Shown here piece by piece: positions 45,031 to 53,608 of a stretch of 64,000 bases of DNA (its first letter is position 1; every line of letters starts with the position of its first letter). Both the position numbers and the translations under genes were made by a program. The stretch covers positions 124,001 to 188,000 of the forward strand of contig JAAVJQ010000007.1 of assembly GCA_012038135.1 (NCBI GenBank), read 5' to 3'. The DNA is from Salinimicrobium nanhaiense. GTDB lineage: Bacteria > Bacteroidota > Bacteroidia > Flavobacteriales > Flavobacteriaceae. The notes under the pieces were generated by a model. That model saw nothing but the letters and a program-made list of their open reading frames with translations, did no database searches and was not told the DNA's origin.

Positions 45031-47862
45031 CTAATTTAGTTCTTTTCGCAGGAATTCTGCAGTGTAGCTTTTTTTGTCTTTGGCAACTTCTTCGGGCGTT
45101 CCTGTGGCAACAACCTTTCCGCCGTTCTTACCACCCTCGTAGCCGATGTCAATAATATGATCGGCCATTTTGATCACGTCGAGGTTGTGTTCAATAATAA
45201 GGACGGTATTTCCCTTGTTTGCCAATTTGTTTAAGACCTCCATTAGGACCCTTATATCTTCAAAATGTAACCCTGTGGTAGGTTCATCGAGGATGTAAAA
45301 GGTGTTCCCGGTATCTCTTTTGGAAAGTTCTGAAGCCAGTTTAATGCGCTGAGCCTCTCCACCGGAAAGGGTGGTACTCTGTTGGCCCAATGTGATATAA
45401 CCAAGGCCTACATCCTGAATTGTTTTCAATTTCCTGTAGATCTTCGGAATATTCTCAAAAAATACGACAGATTCATTGATGGTCATGTCCAAAACATCTG
45501 AAATTGACTTTCCTTTATATCTCACCTCAAGAGTTTCCCTGTTAAAGCGTTTTCCCTGGCAGGTTTCGCATTCTACATAAACATCGGGCAAGAAACTCAT
45601 TTCAATAACCCGTAATCCGCCTCCTTTACAGGTCTCACATCTTCCGCCTTTCACATTGAAGCTAAAACGACCGGGTTTATAACCACGTATCATGGCTTCT
45701 GGAGTTTTGGTGAAAAGATTTCTCACTTCAGAAAAAACTCCGGTGTAGGTGGCAGGATTGGATCTCGGCGTCCTTCCAATCGGGGTTTGATTGATATCGA
45801 TGACTTTATCTATATGCTCCAGACCTTTGATGCTTTGGTAAGGCTGCGGTTTTTTTACGCCATTGAAATAATGAGCGTTCATAATAGGGTAGAGGGTCTC
45901 GTTGATAAGGGTAGATTTTCCGCTTCCTGAAACTCCTGTTACGGCGATCATTTTTCCGAGGGGAAAAGTAACTGAAACATTTTTCAGGTTATTTCCGGTG
46001 GCACCTTTAAGTTCGATCTTTTTGCCGTTGCCCTTCCGACGCTTTTTTGGAACCTCGATCTTCATACTGCCATTGAGATAATTGGCAGTAATGGTATTGT
46101 GGCTCCTAATTTCTGCCGGAGTACCTTCGCTAATGATCTCGCCGCCATGTCTTCCGGCCTCGGGACCTATATCAATAACGTGGTCTGCCCGTTCGATCAT
46201 GTCTTTATCATGTTCCACCACGATGACCGAATTGCCCAGGTCACGAAGCGCAACAAGAGAATTGATAAGCTTTTCGTTGTCGCGCTGATGCAGTCCTATA
46301 CTTGGCTCATCAAGAATATATAGTACTCCTACAAGCTGAGAACCAATTTGTGTCGCTAATCTTATACGCTGTGCCTCTCCACCGGAAAGGCTCTTGGAGC
46401 CACGATTAAGGGACAGGTAATTCAATCCCACATCTACCAGGAACTGCAGGCGAACGCTTATCTCTTTGATCACTTCGGAAGCGATCTTCTTCTGCTTTTT
46501 GGAAAGCTGTGGTTCCAGTTTTTTAAACCATTCTGCAAGATCTACAATGTCTTTTTGAGCGAGTTCAGCAATATTTTTTCCGTTTACCTTAAAGTATAAG
46601 GACTCTTTTCTAAGACGGCTGCCTTCACATTCCGGGCAAAGGATCTTGTCCATATAGTCTTTGGCCCATCGGCGAAGGGAGGCAGATTCGTTTTTGTGGT
46701 AGGTCTCCTCTATAAATGTAGCCACCCCTTCAAAATCGATTTTATATTCCCGGGTGATGCCTAAAGTCTTGGAATCTTTGGTGAATTTTTCTTTGCCTCC
46801 AAAAAGGATCATTTTCACAGCCTCTTCAGGAATATCTTTCCATGGATCATTGAGGCTGAAGTTATAACGTTCGGCTATTAATTCCAGCTGATTAAAGATC
46901 CAGTTTTTTTTCTGAGGTCCATGAGGGGCAAGAGCTCCTTTTTTTATGCTTTTTGAAACATCGGGCACAATCTTCTTTTCATTCACCGTATGCAGGGTTC
47001 CAATGCCATTACAAACCGGGCAGGCACCCTTGGGAGAGTTAAAAGAAAAATTATTAGGTTCGGGGGTGGGGTAGGAAATTCCGCTGGAAGGACACATAAG
47101 ATTCCGGCTGAAGTATTTGATCTCTCCAGTTTCCTGTTCCATGATCATAAGGACATCCTCACCATGGTACATAGCAGTCTTAATACTATCAGCTAATCGC
47201 TTTCCGGAATCTTCAACAGAAGAAATTTTTATTCTATCTACTACGATTTCAATATCATGAACCTTATAGCGATCCAGTTTCATACCTTTTACTATATCCC
47301 GTACTTCTCTATCAACCCTCACTTTTACAAATCCCTGTTTTGCTATCTGCTCAAAAAGTTCTCTGTAATGCCCTTTTCGGGACCGGATCACAGGAGCAAG
47401 AATATTGACTTTTTTATTCCTGAAAGTTTGCAGGATAAGCTCTTGTATTTGCTCATCGCTGTAGCTTACCATTTTTTCACCTGTATTGTAGCTGTAGGCG
47501 TCACTGGCTCTTGCAAAAAGCAAACGCAGGAAATCATAAATTTCGGTAATGGTTCCCACGGTGCTGCGGGGACTTTTACTGGTAGTCTTTTGTTCAATAG
47601 CGATAACAGGAGAGAGGCCGTCAATTTTATCTACATCGGGTCTTTCAAGGCCTCCCAGGAACTGGCGCGCATAAGCTGAAAAAGTTTCGATGTAGCGGCG
47701 TTGTCCTTCTGCATAAATAGTATCGAAAGCAAGAGAGGATTTTCCTGAACCCGATAATCCTGTGATCACAACCAATTTTTCCCTTGGGATCTTAACATCA
47801 ATGTTCTTGAGATTATGTACCCGGGCACCTAAAATATCTATGTATTCTTCTGTTACTGCCAT
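45031..47862 (-). CDS. uvrA: Excinuclease ABC subunit A
   Basis: Damage-recognition ATPase of nucleotide excision repair. 943 residues from the ATG at 47862 ([14 protein letters not shown]). It has two ABC modules: Walker [10 protein letters not shown] and later G-V-S-G-S-G-K-S-T, and signature L-S-G-G-E-A-Q-R-I twice. Two C-x2-C...C-x2-C zinc regions are also present (the second C-E-T-C...C-E-T-C). UvrB and UvrC genes are not in this window. A TACCTTTG promoter element precedes it. Confidence 0.98.
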   Translation of the reverse strand: MAVTEEYIDILGARVHNLKNIDVKIPREKLVVITGLSGSGKSSLAFDTIYAEGQRRYIETFSAYARQFLGGLERPDVDKIDGLSPVIAIEQKTTSKSPRSTVGTITEIYDFLRLLFARASDAYSYNTGEKMVSYSDEQIQELILQTFRNKKVNILAPVIRSRKGHYRELFEQIAKQGFVKVRVDREVRDIVKGMKLDRYKVHDIEIVVDRIKISSVEDSGKRLADSIKTAMYHGEDVLMIMEQETGEIKYFSRNLMCPSSGISYPTPEPNNFSFNSPKGACPVCNGIGTLHTVNEKKIVPDVSKSIKKGALAPHGPQKKNWIFNQLELIAERYNFSLNDPWKDIPEEAVKMILFGGKEKFTKDSKTLGITREYKIDFEGVATFIEETYHKNESASLRRWAKDYMDKILCPECEGSRLRKESLYFKVNGKNIAELAQKDIVDLAEWFKKLEPQLSKKQKKIASEVIKEISVRLQFLVDVGLNYLSLNRGSKSLSGGEAQRIRLATQIGSQLVGVLYILDEPSIGLHQRDNEKLINSLVALRDLGNSVIVVEHDKDMIERADHVIDIGPEAGRHGGEIISEGTPAEIRSHNTITANYLNGSMKIEVPKKRRKGNGKKIELKGATGNNLKNVSVTFPLGKMIAVTGVSGSGKSTLINETLYPIMNAHYFNGVKKPQPYQSIKGLEHIDKVIDINQTPIGRTPRSNPATYTGVFSEVRNLFTKTPEAMIRGYKPGRFSFNVKGGRCETCKGGGLRVIEMSFLPDVYVECETCQGKRFNRETLEVRYKGKSISDVLDMTINESVVFFENIPKIYRKLKTIQDVGLGYITLGQQSTTLSGGEAQRIKLASELSKRDTGNTFYILDEPTTGLHFEDIRVLMEVLNKLANKGNTVLIIEHNLDVIKMADHIIDIGYEGGKNGGKVVATGTPEEVAKDKKSYTAEFLRKELN

Positions 47863-48194
47863 AAAATTTTTGCAAGGGGGCAAAGGTACTGAAACTGCAG
47901 TAATTAATAAAGTGAAGAAGCTTCTTACAAATCCATTCCAAATACCTTACAAATGTTAAAATTTTTCTGTCAAAGGTTTCGCCAAAATTACCTGATGTAG
48001 ATTAAATTTTGGTTAATTAAACATAATTCTGTAGGAAAAATAAGATTTTAACTATTTAGAAGTCAGAAGAATAGCACACAAGTTTAGGATTACTTTTAAA
48101 CATGCTTCTCTATCTTTACTCTTGAAATAAGGGATGAGCCCATTTTTAGGTTTTATCAACTAAGAAAAAAACCCGGAAAACAGCTTGTAAGAAT
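47863..48194. other. Intergenic region between divergent uvrA and the LuxR-type gene
   Basis: AT-rich, no gene seen. It holds the uvrA -7 element and presumably the promoter of the regulator gene; no clean TAnnTTTG was found for the plus strand. Confidence 0.6.
47881..47888 (-). promoter_or_regulatory. -7 promoter element for uvrA
   Basis: CAAAGGTA on plus is TACCTTTG on minus, 18 bases before the uvrA ATG. Confidence 0.55.
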
Positions 48195-49193
48195 ATGGAA
48201 AAGAAACTACTTCTATTGATTACCAAAAATCAGGATTTTTCAGAAAGCATTCAAACAGAAGCTATCAATGATTTTGATACCACTATAGTAAGCAGCGTAC
48301 ATGCAGGCTATCCTTTAGCTCTTAATATACTACCCGACGTTATTCTTATAGATTATGCTTCTCTGGGGCTGGAAAGTCTTAAGAATCTGGCCAAATTTAA
48401 ATCTACTCATTTTTTAAATAAATCCTTTCTCTTTCTTTTTGGGGACCAGGAAAATAAAAAGTCTCTTGATAAGAATTTTAAAGAGCTGGTAGATGGGATC
48501 ATATATGATAAGGGATCTTATTACCAAATCATAGAAGAGATAGAGGAGAAGATACAGCTAAAGCGATGTCTCACTAATTATTGGAAAGATTCTTTTATGG
48601 GACTTTTCAATCTGCTGGAGCATCCCGTCATTTTATTGCAGGACGAAAAGATCGTGGCAATGAATGACTCCTTCAAAAATGACTTTTTTATAACCGGTAG
48701 GCAGCAAATAAGATTATCGGACCTGGTAGTTGAAAAGAATAAACTAAAAGTAAAGGAGACCCTTAAGAAGTTTGTGAAAGGTAAACATATGAAGGCTACC
48801 ACTAAGACAACTCTTCTTATGAAGGAGAAATTGAGAGAAGCGAAGATCACCTTCTCGAAACTTGATAAGTCTTTATGTGGCCAATTGATCATGATGATCA
48901 ACTTTACGGGCAATGACTTCCCCCTAAAAACAGAAATAGGAACTTCTTCCTCCGAAACTGAAACTTATTTTTCTAAAAATCACATTATTGAAGAACAGGC
49001 TTTTACTAAGAGAGAAAAGGAGATCATCTCCCTTTTATGTAAAGGATATAAGACCAAAGAAATTTCTGAAGCTCTGTGTATCTCGGCTAAGACCATTGAG
49101 AAACACAGAGCTAATATTGTACGGCGGACCCACTCCGGAACCATTCTGGAAAGCATCATATACGCACTTAACCATAAAATGATTGAAATATGA
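48195..49193 (+). CDS. LuxR-type transcriptional regulator with receiver-like and PAS-like regions
   Basis: 332 residues. The N-terminus (about 1-120) is shaped like a response-regulator receiver (L-L-L-L-I-T-K-N-Q-D-F, then P-D-V-I-L-I-D-Y-A at the usual phospho-Asp position). The acidic pair at the N-terminus is missing (K-N-Q-D instead of D-D), so phosphorylation is uncertain. The middle (about 130-245) resembles a PAS fold (P-V-I-L-L-Q-D-E-K-I-V-A-M-N-D). The C-terminus (about 265-325) is a LuxR/GerE helix-turn-helix: F-T-K-R-E-K-E-I-I-S-L-L-C-K-G, then S-A-K-T-I-E-K-H-R. No kinase is adjacent; it precedes the lipoprotein cluster by 174 bases and may control it. Confidence 0.87.
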   Translation: MEKKLLLLITKNQDFSESIQTEAINDFDTTIVSSVHAGYPLALNILPDVILIDYASLGLESLKNLAKFKSTHFLNKSFLFLFGDQENKKSLDKNFKELVDGIIYDKGSYYQIIEEIEEKIQLKRCLTNYWKDSFMGLFNLLEHPVILLQDEKIVAMNDSFKNDFFITGRQQIRLSDLVVEKNKLKVKETLKKFVKGKHMKATTKTTLLMKEKLREAKITFSKLDKSLCGQLIMMINFTGNDFPLKTEIGTSSSETETYFSKNHIIEEQAFTKREKEIISLLCKGYKTKEISEALCISAKTIEKHRANIVRRTHSGTILESIIYALNHKMIEI

Positions 49194-49305
49194 GGAAAAG
49201 CAGGGTTTTCCCCCATTGTATCAGGATAAGATAAATCCTACATTGAAGAGAAAACTAATTGAAAGCAAAGTCCCAATGATGCTACAAAATTTAACCTAAA
49301 GGCAC

Positions 49306-49355
49306 TATTTATTAACCATATTTTTTATTAACCATTCTAGTATTATTAATCAAAA
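49306..49355 (+). promoter_or_regulatory. Conserved upstream motif, lipoprotein gene 1
   Basis: ATTTATTAACCAT (49306) and TTATTAACCATTCTA (49325-49339) followed by TATTATTAATCAAAAACC. The same motif occurs at near-constant distance before all four paralogues. Confidence 0.7.
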
Positions 49356-49367
49356 ACCTTTTAAATT

Positions 49368-50942
49368 ATGAAACACTTTAAAAATTACCTTGCAGGTCTT
49401 GCGGTTTTCGCGCTGCTATTCTCTTCCTGTAGTAAGGATGAGTCAGGGGTGGATTCCACCACTGAAAAGGCTACCTTATCGTTTGGTGCGATAGTGGCCG
49501 ACCTTGCTGGCCAGTCCACCAACAAACAATCTGATTTTTCTGATCTACCGGAATGTTCTGACGCTGCTCCTTCGTATGTAGAGATCGTTTTGATGGAGGG
49601 AGAAGATTATGTTGTAGGGGAGGATGCTCCTTACCGGGTTGATCTGGTATCGGGACAAGTATTTACTGAGGAAGATCCTGCTTTAGAACTCGACCCGGGA
49701 AATTATACTCTTACCCATTTTGCAGTTTATAATGCAGCAGGCAACTTGACCTGGGTTGCTCCCAAGGGAGGAATACTTGCTCAATATGTTGATGCTCCTC
49801 TTCCACTGAGTATTAGTCTTGGTGCAGGAGTGAAAAAGTATGTTGATGTTTCTGTAATATGTTTTGATGACCGAAATGTGAACGAATATGGCTATCAATT
49901 CTTCGAGTTTGATACTACCAGAGCATTTGAATTCTGCTTCTTCGCTAACTATTGTACTCCGGCAGGAATGCACTTCCCTGCGAGATTCTCTGTTGAGTTC
50001 TCTATTGACGGAACTGTTATCTATGAAGCAGCAGAAAATGTCAATGAAGTTGGAACAAACAACTCAGGAGATAACTATGCAAGTCCTATATGTTTTGCAC
50101 TTCCAGATCTTCCACAATATGGGGATGATGAAGAATACATTGACTATACTGTTACTTTACTTGATTGGGACGGAGTTTATGATGGACCAGGTACCGTTAT
50201 TTCAGGTAGCTTAAGCCGTAACGAAGTTGAAGCCAATTTTGACGGAGCTAACAACGTAAATTACGAACACTTAAGATTTGGATGTGAAGGAACTACTACT
50301 CCTCCGGATGATGATAATGATGGTGTGCCAAACGAAGATGATATCTGCGAAGGATTTGATGACAATGCTGATGCCGATGGCGATGGTATTCCTGATGGTT
50401 GTGACCCTTGTCCAACAGTACATGCTGATCTTGATAATGATGGAGACTGTATTTTAAATAACGATGATCCATGTCCTAATGATCCAAACAACGAGTGTGA
50501 AGTTGTAGCAGGATGTGATACAGCTTACATGTTTGGAGATGTTGCTTTAAATAGTATAACCGATCCTGTTGACTATCCAGGAAATAACTGGGGTTGGGGT
50601 CTTTTAATTGACTTTGATTCTTTCGAAGAAGACTTTGAAACAGGAGATGGAGTATGGGAGTTCCCATTCTATGCCGGAGCAGCCCAGAATGACGAGAATA
50701 ATGGATGGCAGGCAGGTACGGTTATCTTAACAGTTGAAAATGGATGGTTGACCGTAACCTATGATCTGAATGAAGGAGTAACTGTAAACGGAGATGACCA
50801 CATTTATTTCTCTAACGAAGGATGGCCATTAAGTCGGGCTCCTGGTCAATTTGATTCAGGTACTAATTCTTTCGAATTAGAAGGGGATGGACCTTTCTAC
50901 CTAATTGTTCACGCCGAAGTTTGCGGTGATGAAGCAGAATAA
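49368..50942 (+). CDS. Surface lipoprotein paralogue 1: shared N-domain + TSP3 repeats + C-terminal domain
   Basis: 524 residues. Lipoprotein signal with lipobox L-F-S-S-C and the acidic export tag S-K-D-E after the Cys, so it is probably exposed on the cell surface. Residues ~30-305 are the shared paralogue domain (K-A-T-L-S-F-G-A-I-V, V-D-L-V-S-G-Q-V-F-T-E-E-D, G-A-G-V-K-K-Y-V-D-V-S-V, F-E-F-C-F-F-A-N-Y-C). Then come calcium-binding thrombospondin type-3 repeats (about 308-385, D-x-D-x-D-G-x-x-D), and a unique ~140-residue C-terminal domain. Function unknown; adhesion or matrix binding is plausible. Ends at its own terminator. Confidence 0.85.
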   Translation: MKHFKNYLAGLAVFALLFSSCSKDESGVDSTTEKATLSFGAIVADLAGQSTNKQSDFSDLPECSDAAPSYVEIVLMEGEDYVVGEDAPYRVDLVSGQVFTEEDPALELDPGNYTLTHFAVYNAAGNLTWVAPKGGILAQYVDAPLPLSISLGAGVKKYVDVSVICFDDRNVNEYGYQFFEFDTTRAFEFCFFANYCTPAGMHFPARFSVEFSIDGTVIYEAAENVNEVGTNNSGDNYASPICFALPDLPQYGDDEEYIDYTVTLLDWDGVYDGPGTVISGSLSRNEVEANFDGANNVNYEHLRFGCEGTTTPPDDDNDGVPNEDDICEGFDDNADADGDGIPDGCDPCPTVHADLDNDGDCILNNDDPCPNDPNNECEVVAGCDTAYMFGDVALNSITDPVDYPGNNWGWGLLIDFDSFEEDFETGDGVWEFPFYAGAAQNDENNGWQAGTVILTVENGWLTVTYDLNEGVTVNGDDHIYFSNEGWPLSRAPGQFDSGTNSFELEGDGPFYLIVHAEVCGDEAE

Positions 50943-50953
50943 TCAGAATTTAA

Positions 50954-50982
50954 AACCGTCCCGGGAAACCGGGGCGGTATAT
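50954..50982 (+). terminator. Terminator after paralogue 1
   Basis: ACCGTCCCGG / CCGGGGCGGT stem with a GAAA loop; the T tract is weak. Confidence 0.6.
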
Positions 50983-51014
50983 TAAACTGCTTACTACTGC
51001 GGCTTAAAATGTAT

Positions 51015-51056
51015 TTATTAACCATTCTAAATATTTATTAATTAAAACCAAAACCA
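51015..51056 (+). promoter_or_regulatory. Conserved upstream motif, lipoprotein gene 2
   Basis: TTATTAACCATTCTA at 51015-51029, identical to gene 1, 30 bases before the ATG. Confidence 0.7.
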
Positions 51057-51058
51057 CT

Positions 51059-52483
51059 ATGAAAAGATTTTCGTACTACTTATGCTACGTTGCTGTTTTA
51101 GCAATGGTCTTTACTTCATGTAGTAAAGAAGAAGACAATGTTTTATCAAATGACACAGACAAGGCGACACTGTCATTTGGGGCTATTTTAAATGATCTGG
51201 CCAATCAGTCCAATAACAAGCAATCCACAACAGGTGATATTCCGGAATGTACCGATGGTGCCACTCCAGCCTATGTGGAAATTGCACTTTATGAAGGTTC
51301 CACTGCTGTAGTTGGATCTACCGATGTTCCTTTTAGAGTTGATCTTGTGAACGGTCAGATCTTTACTGAAGAAGTTCCTCAACTGGAACTTGAACCGGGA
51401 ACTTATTCTCTTGAACACTTCATGGTTTATGATGCCGCCGGAAACCTTTTATGGGTTGCTCCACGTGGAGGTGTTCTTGCTGAATTTATTGAAAACCCAC
51501 TTCCTCTTTCTATAGAATTAGGTGCAGGGGTTAAAAAATATGTAGATGTGTCTGTATTATGCTATGACGACAGAGATGTTGTGGAATATGGGTATCTGTT
51601 CTTCGATATAGATACTAATGAAGCAATAGAATTCTGTGTATTTGGTAACTACTGCCCACCTTCCGGACGTCATTATCCGGCAGAATATAGTGTAAGCGTA
51701 TGGTCTGGCACCAACAGATCTGGTACTGCTTTGTACACAAACGTTTCTAACAACGCTGATTATTATGACAACGGAGATTTCTATGCAGATCCATTGTGTT
51801 TCGCACTTCCTGATACAGAAGGACTTGATGAATATTATTTTGAGATTACCCTTAGATCTTCAGAAGAATATGGAGATGTTACAGAAAGAGTGATTCGTAG
51901 AGGTGTGATCAATGATGACATCGTGAGAACCTTCTTCGACGGTGAAAACAATTTGGATTACTACCACTTTAGGCAAGGTCCCGGATGTGGTGATGATTCA
52001 GCTCCTATTTTTGAAGATCCAGAGTCTACTAGTGAGTATTATAAGACTTGTGCTTACCCAATAAATGGAAGCAAATCTGTGGCCCTTACCTATTTGGAAT
52101 TAGAGGGTGACATTCTTAAAGCGACCGTTCTTGCTGCAGGGGTTACTCCAAACCAGCCTCATCCACAACATATCCATGGATTGGATAGCGGTGAAAACGC
52201 TACCTGCCCACCTGCGAGTGCAGATGCTAATAACGATGGATACATAAGTCTTGCTGAAGGTCTTCCATATTATGGAGGAGTGAAGTTAGCTTTAGATGAT
52301 GAAGGAGGTAATTTCCCAGTGGCAAATGCTGATGGTTTCTACACTTATCAAAGAACATTCGATCTGAATGGAGCTGACTTTAACTGGGAGAACCTGGCTG
52401 TAGTTGTACATGGCATGTACGTAGGAGAAGAGTACGTTGCTACCATGCCAACTGCGTGTGGTGAAGTAGCTAATCTTCATTAG
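51059..52483 (+). CDS. Surface lipoprotein paralogue 2: shared N-domain + HIHG-type C-domain
   Basis: 474 residues. Lipobox V-F-T-S-C followed by S-K-E-E-D (export tag). Residues ~35-310 are the shared domain, more diverged than in the other three (A-Y-V-E-I-A-L-Y-E-G, L-G-A-G-V-K-K-Y-V-D). The C-terminus (~330-474) holds P-H-P-Q-H-I-H-G-L-D, then an EF-hand-like D-A-N-N-D-G-Y-I-S-L-A-E-G and a second His segment V-V-V-H-G-M-Y. It is reminiscent of CHRD-type or HIHG secreted domains that may bind metal. Terminator downstream. Confidence 0.83.
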   Translation: MKRFSYYLCYVAVLAMVFTSCSKEEDNVLSNDTDKATLSFGAILNDLANQSNNKQSTTGDIPECTDGATPAYVEIALYEGSTAVVGSTDVPFRVDLVNGQIFTEEVPQLELEPGTYSLEHFMVYDAAGNLLWVAPRGGVLAEFIENPLPLSIELGAGVKKYVDVSVLCYDDRDVVEYGYLFFDIDTNEAIEFCVFGNYCPPSGRHYPAEYSVSVWSGTNRSGTALYTNVSNNADYYDNGDFYADPLCFALPDTEGLDEYYFEITLRSSEEYGDVTERVIRRGVINDDIVRTFFDGENNLDYYHFRQGPGCGDDSAPIFEDPESTSEYYKTCAYPINGSKSVALTYLELEGDILKATVLAAGVTPNQPHPQHIHGLDSGENATCPPASADANNDGYISLAEGLPYYGGVKLALDDEGGNFPVANADGFYTYQRTFDLNGADFNWENLAVVVHGMYVGEEYVATMPTACGEVANLH

Positions 52484-52495
52484 GATATAAATTTT

Positions 52496-52532
52496 GAGGC
52501 CGGAAGATTCCGGTTTATCCGGCCTCTTTTTT
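52496..52532 (+). terminator. Terminator after paralogue 2
   Basis: GAGGCCGGA / TCCGGCCTC stem followed by six T. Confidence 0.85.
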
Positions 52533-52540
52533 AATAGTAT

Positions 52541-52590
52541 TTATTAACCATTCATATTTATTAACCATTTAATTATTAATCAAAAACCAA
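52541..52590 (+). promoter_or_regulatory. Conserved upstream motif, lipoprotein gene 3 (two copies)
   Basis: TTATTAACCATTCATA at 52541 and TTATTAACCATTTAA at 52558, then ATTATTAATCAAAAACC. Confidence 0.7.
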
Positions 52591-52597
52591 ATTTATT

Positions 52598-53533
52598 ATG
52601 AAAACCATTAAATTTTACCTGAGCTTCGTAGCGGTGTTCGCTATGCTGTTTACTTCTTGTAGTAAAGATGAAGATTCCGGCGTTAATCCGGATTCTCAAA
52701 AAGCAAGCCTTACTTTTGGTGCAATTGTCCAGGACCTTGCAGCTAAAACCACCAACAGGCAATCTGCTATTGGAGATATGCCAGACTGTTCAGATGAAGA
52801 AGCTGCATATGTAGAAATCGTTCTAATGAGAGGCGAAAATGAAGTAGTAGGAACTACTGATGAACCTTATAGAGTTGATCTTGTTGCAGGTCAGGTTTTT
52901 ACTGAAGAAGATGCAAAGCTGGAGTTAACTCCCGGAAACTATTCACTTACCCATTTCTCTGTTTATAGTGCAGATGGAACTTTGCTTTGGTTAGCTCCCC
53001 GGGGAGGTGCTTTAGCAGAATTTGTGAATAATTCTCTTCCATTAAGTATCGATCTTGGAGCCGGAGTAAAGAAATATGTTGATGTTTCTGTGCTTTGTTA
53101 TGACAATCGTGATGTGAACCAATATGGATATCAGTTCTTCGAATTAGATATTAATGAAGCATTTGAATTCTGCTTCTTTGCAAACTACTGTTCTACCGAT
53201 GGACGTCACTATCCTGCCAGATATGCTGTAACGCTTTCTATAGATGGAGAAATCCTGTATGAAGGTGTAGAAAATAATGTGGGAAGAAACGATGATGGGG
53301 ATCTTTATGCAGATGCAATTTGTTTTGCTCTTCCAAACCTGGATGAGTATGGAGATAATGAAGCTTATATAGATTATACCCTTACTCTTCTTGACTGGAC
53401 TGGAGAAACTGATGCCTATGGTGATGTTGATCCTATGGTGATCTCAGGAAGCCTAAGCAGAGCTGATGTGATGGCGAACTTCTCCGGAAATGATGATGTT
53501 GAGTACGAACATTTCCGATTTGGATGTGAATAA
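52598..53533 (+). CDS. Surface lipoprotein paralogue 3: shared N-domain only
   Basis: 311 residues, consisting only of signal peptide, lipobox L-F-T-S-C, export tag S-K-D-E-D and the shared domain. It defines the minimal unit: everything that the four proteins have in common fits within its ~290 mature residues. Closest to paralogue 4 (G-N-Y-S-L-T-H-F-S-V-Y, A-P-R-G-G, L-D-I-N-E-A-F-E-F-C-F-F). No known domain recognised. Ends at a terminator. Confidence 0.83.
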   Translation: MKTIKFYLSFVAVFAMLFTSCSKDEDSGVNPDSQKASLTFGAIVQDLAAKTTNRQSAIGDMPDCSDEEAAYVEIVLMRGENEVVGTTDEPYRVDLVAGQVFTEEDAKLELTPGNYSLTHFSVYSADGTLLWLAPRGGALAEFVNNSLPLSIDLGAGVKKYVDVSVLCYDNRDVNQYGYQFFELDINEAFEFCFFANYCSTDGRHYPARYAVTLSIDGEILYEGVENNVGRNDDGDLYADAICFALPNLDEYGDNEAYIDYTLTLLDWTGETDAYGDVDPMVISGSLSRADVMANFSGNDDVEYEHFRFGCE

Positions 53534-53540
53534 GAAAAAC

Positions 53541-53571
53541 AAGGTGGAGGCTGCAAAGCTTCCACCTTTTT
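53541..53571 (+). terminator. Terminator after paralogue 3
   Basis: AAGGTGGA / TCCACCTT stem followed by T run. Confidence 0.85.
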
Positions 53572-53572
53572 C

Positions 53573-53600
53573 AATAACCATTCTAACTATTAATCAAAAT
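53573..53600 (+). promoter_or_regulatory. Conserved upstream motif, lipoprotein gene 4
   Basis: AATAACCATTCTAACTATTAATC, the shortest version, 24 bases before the ATG and directly after the preceding terminator. Confidence 0.6.
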
Positions 53601-53608
53601 TATTTATT

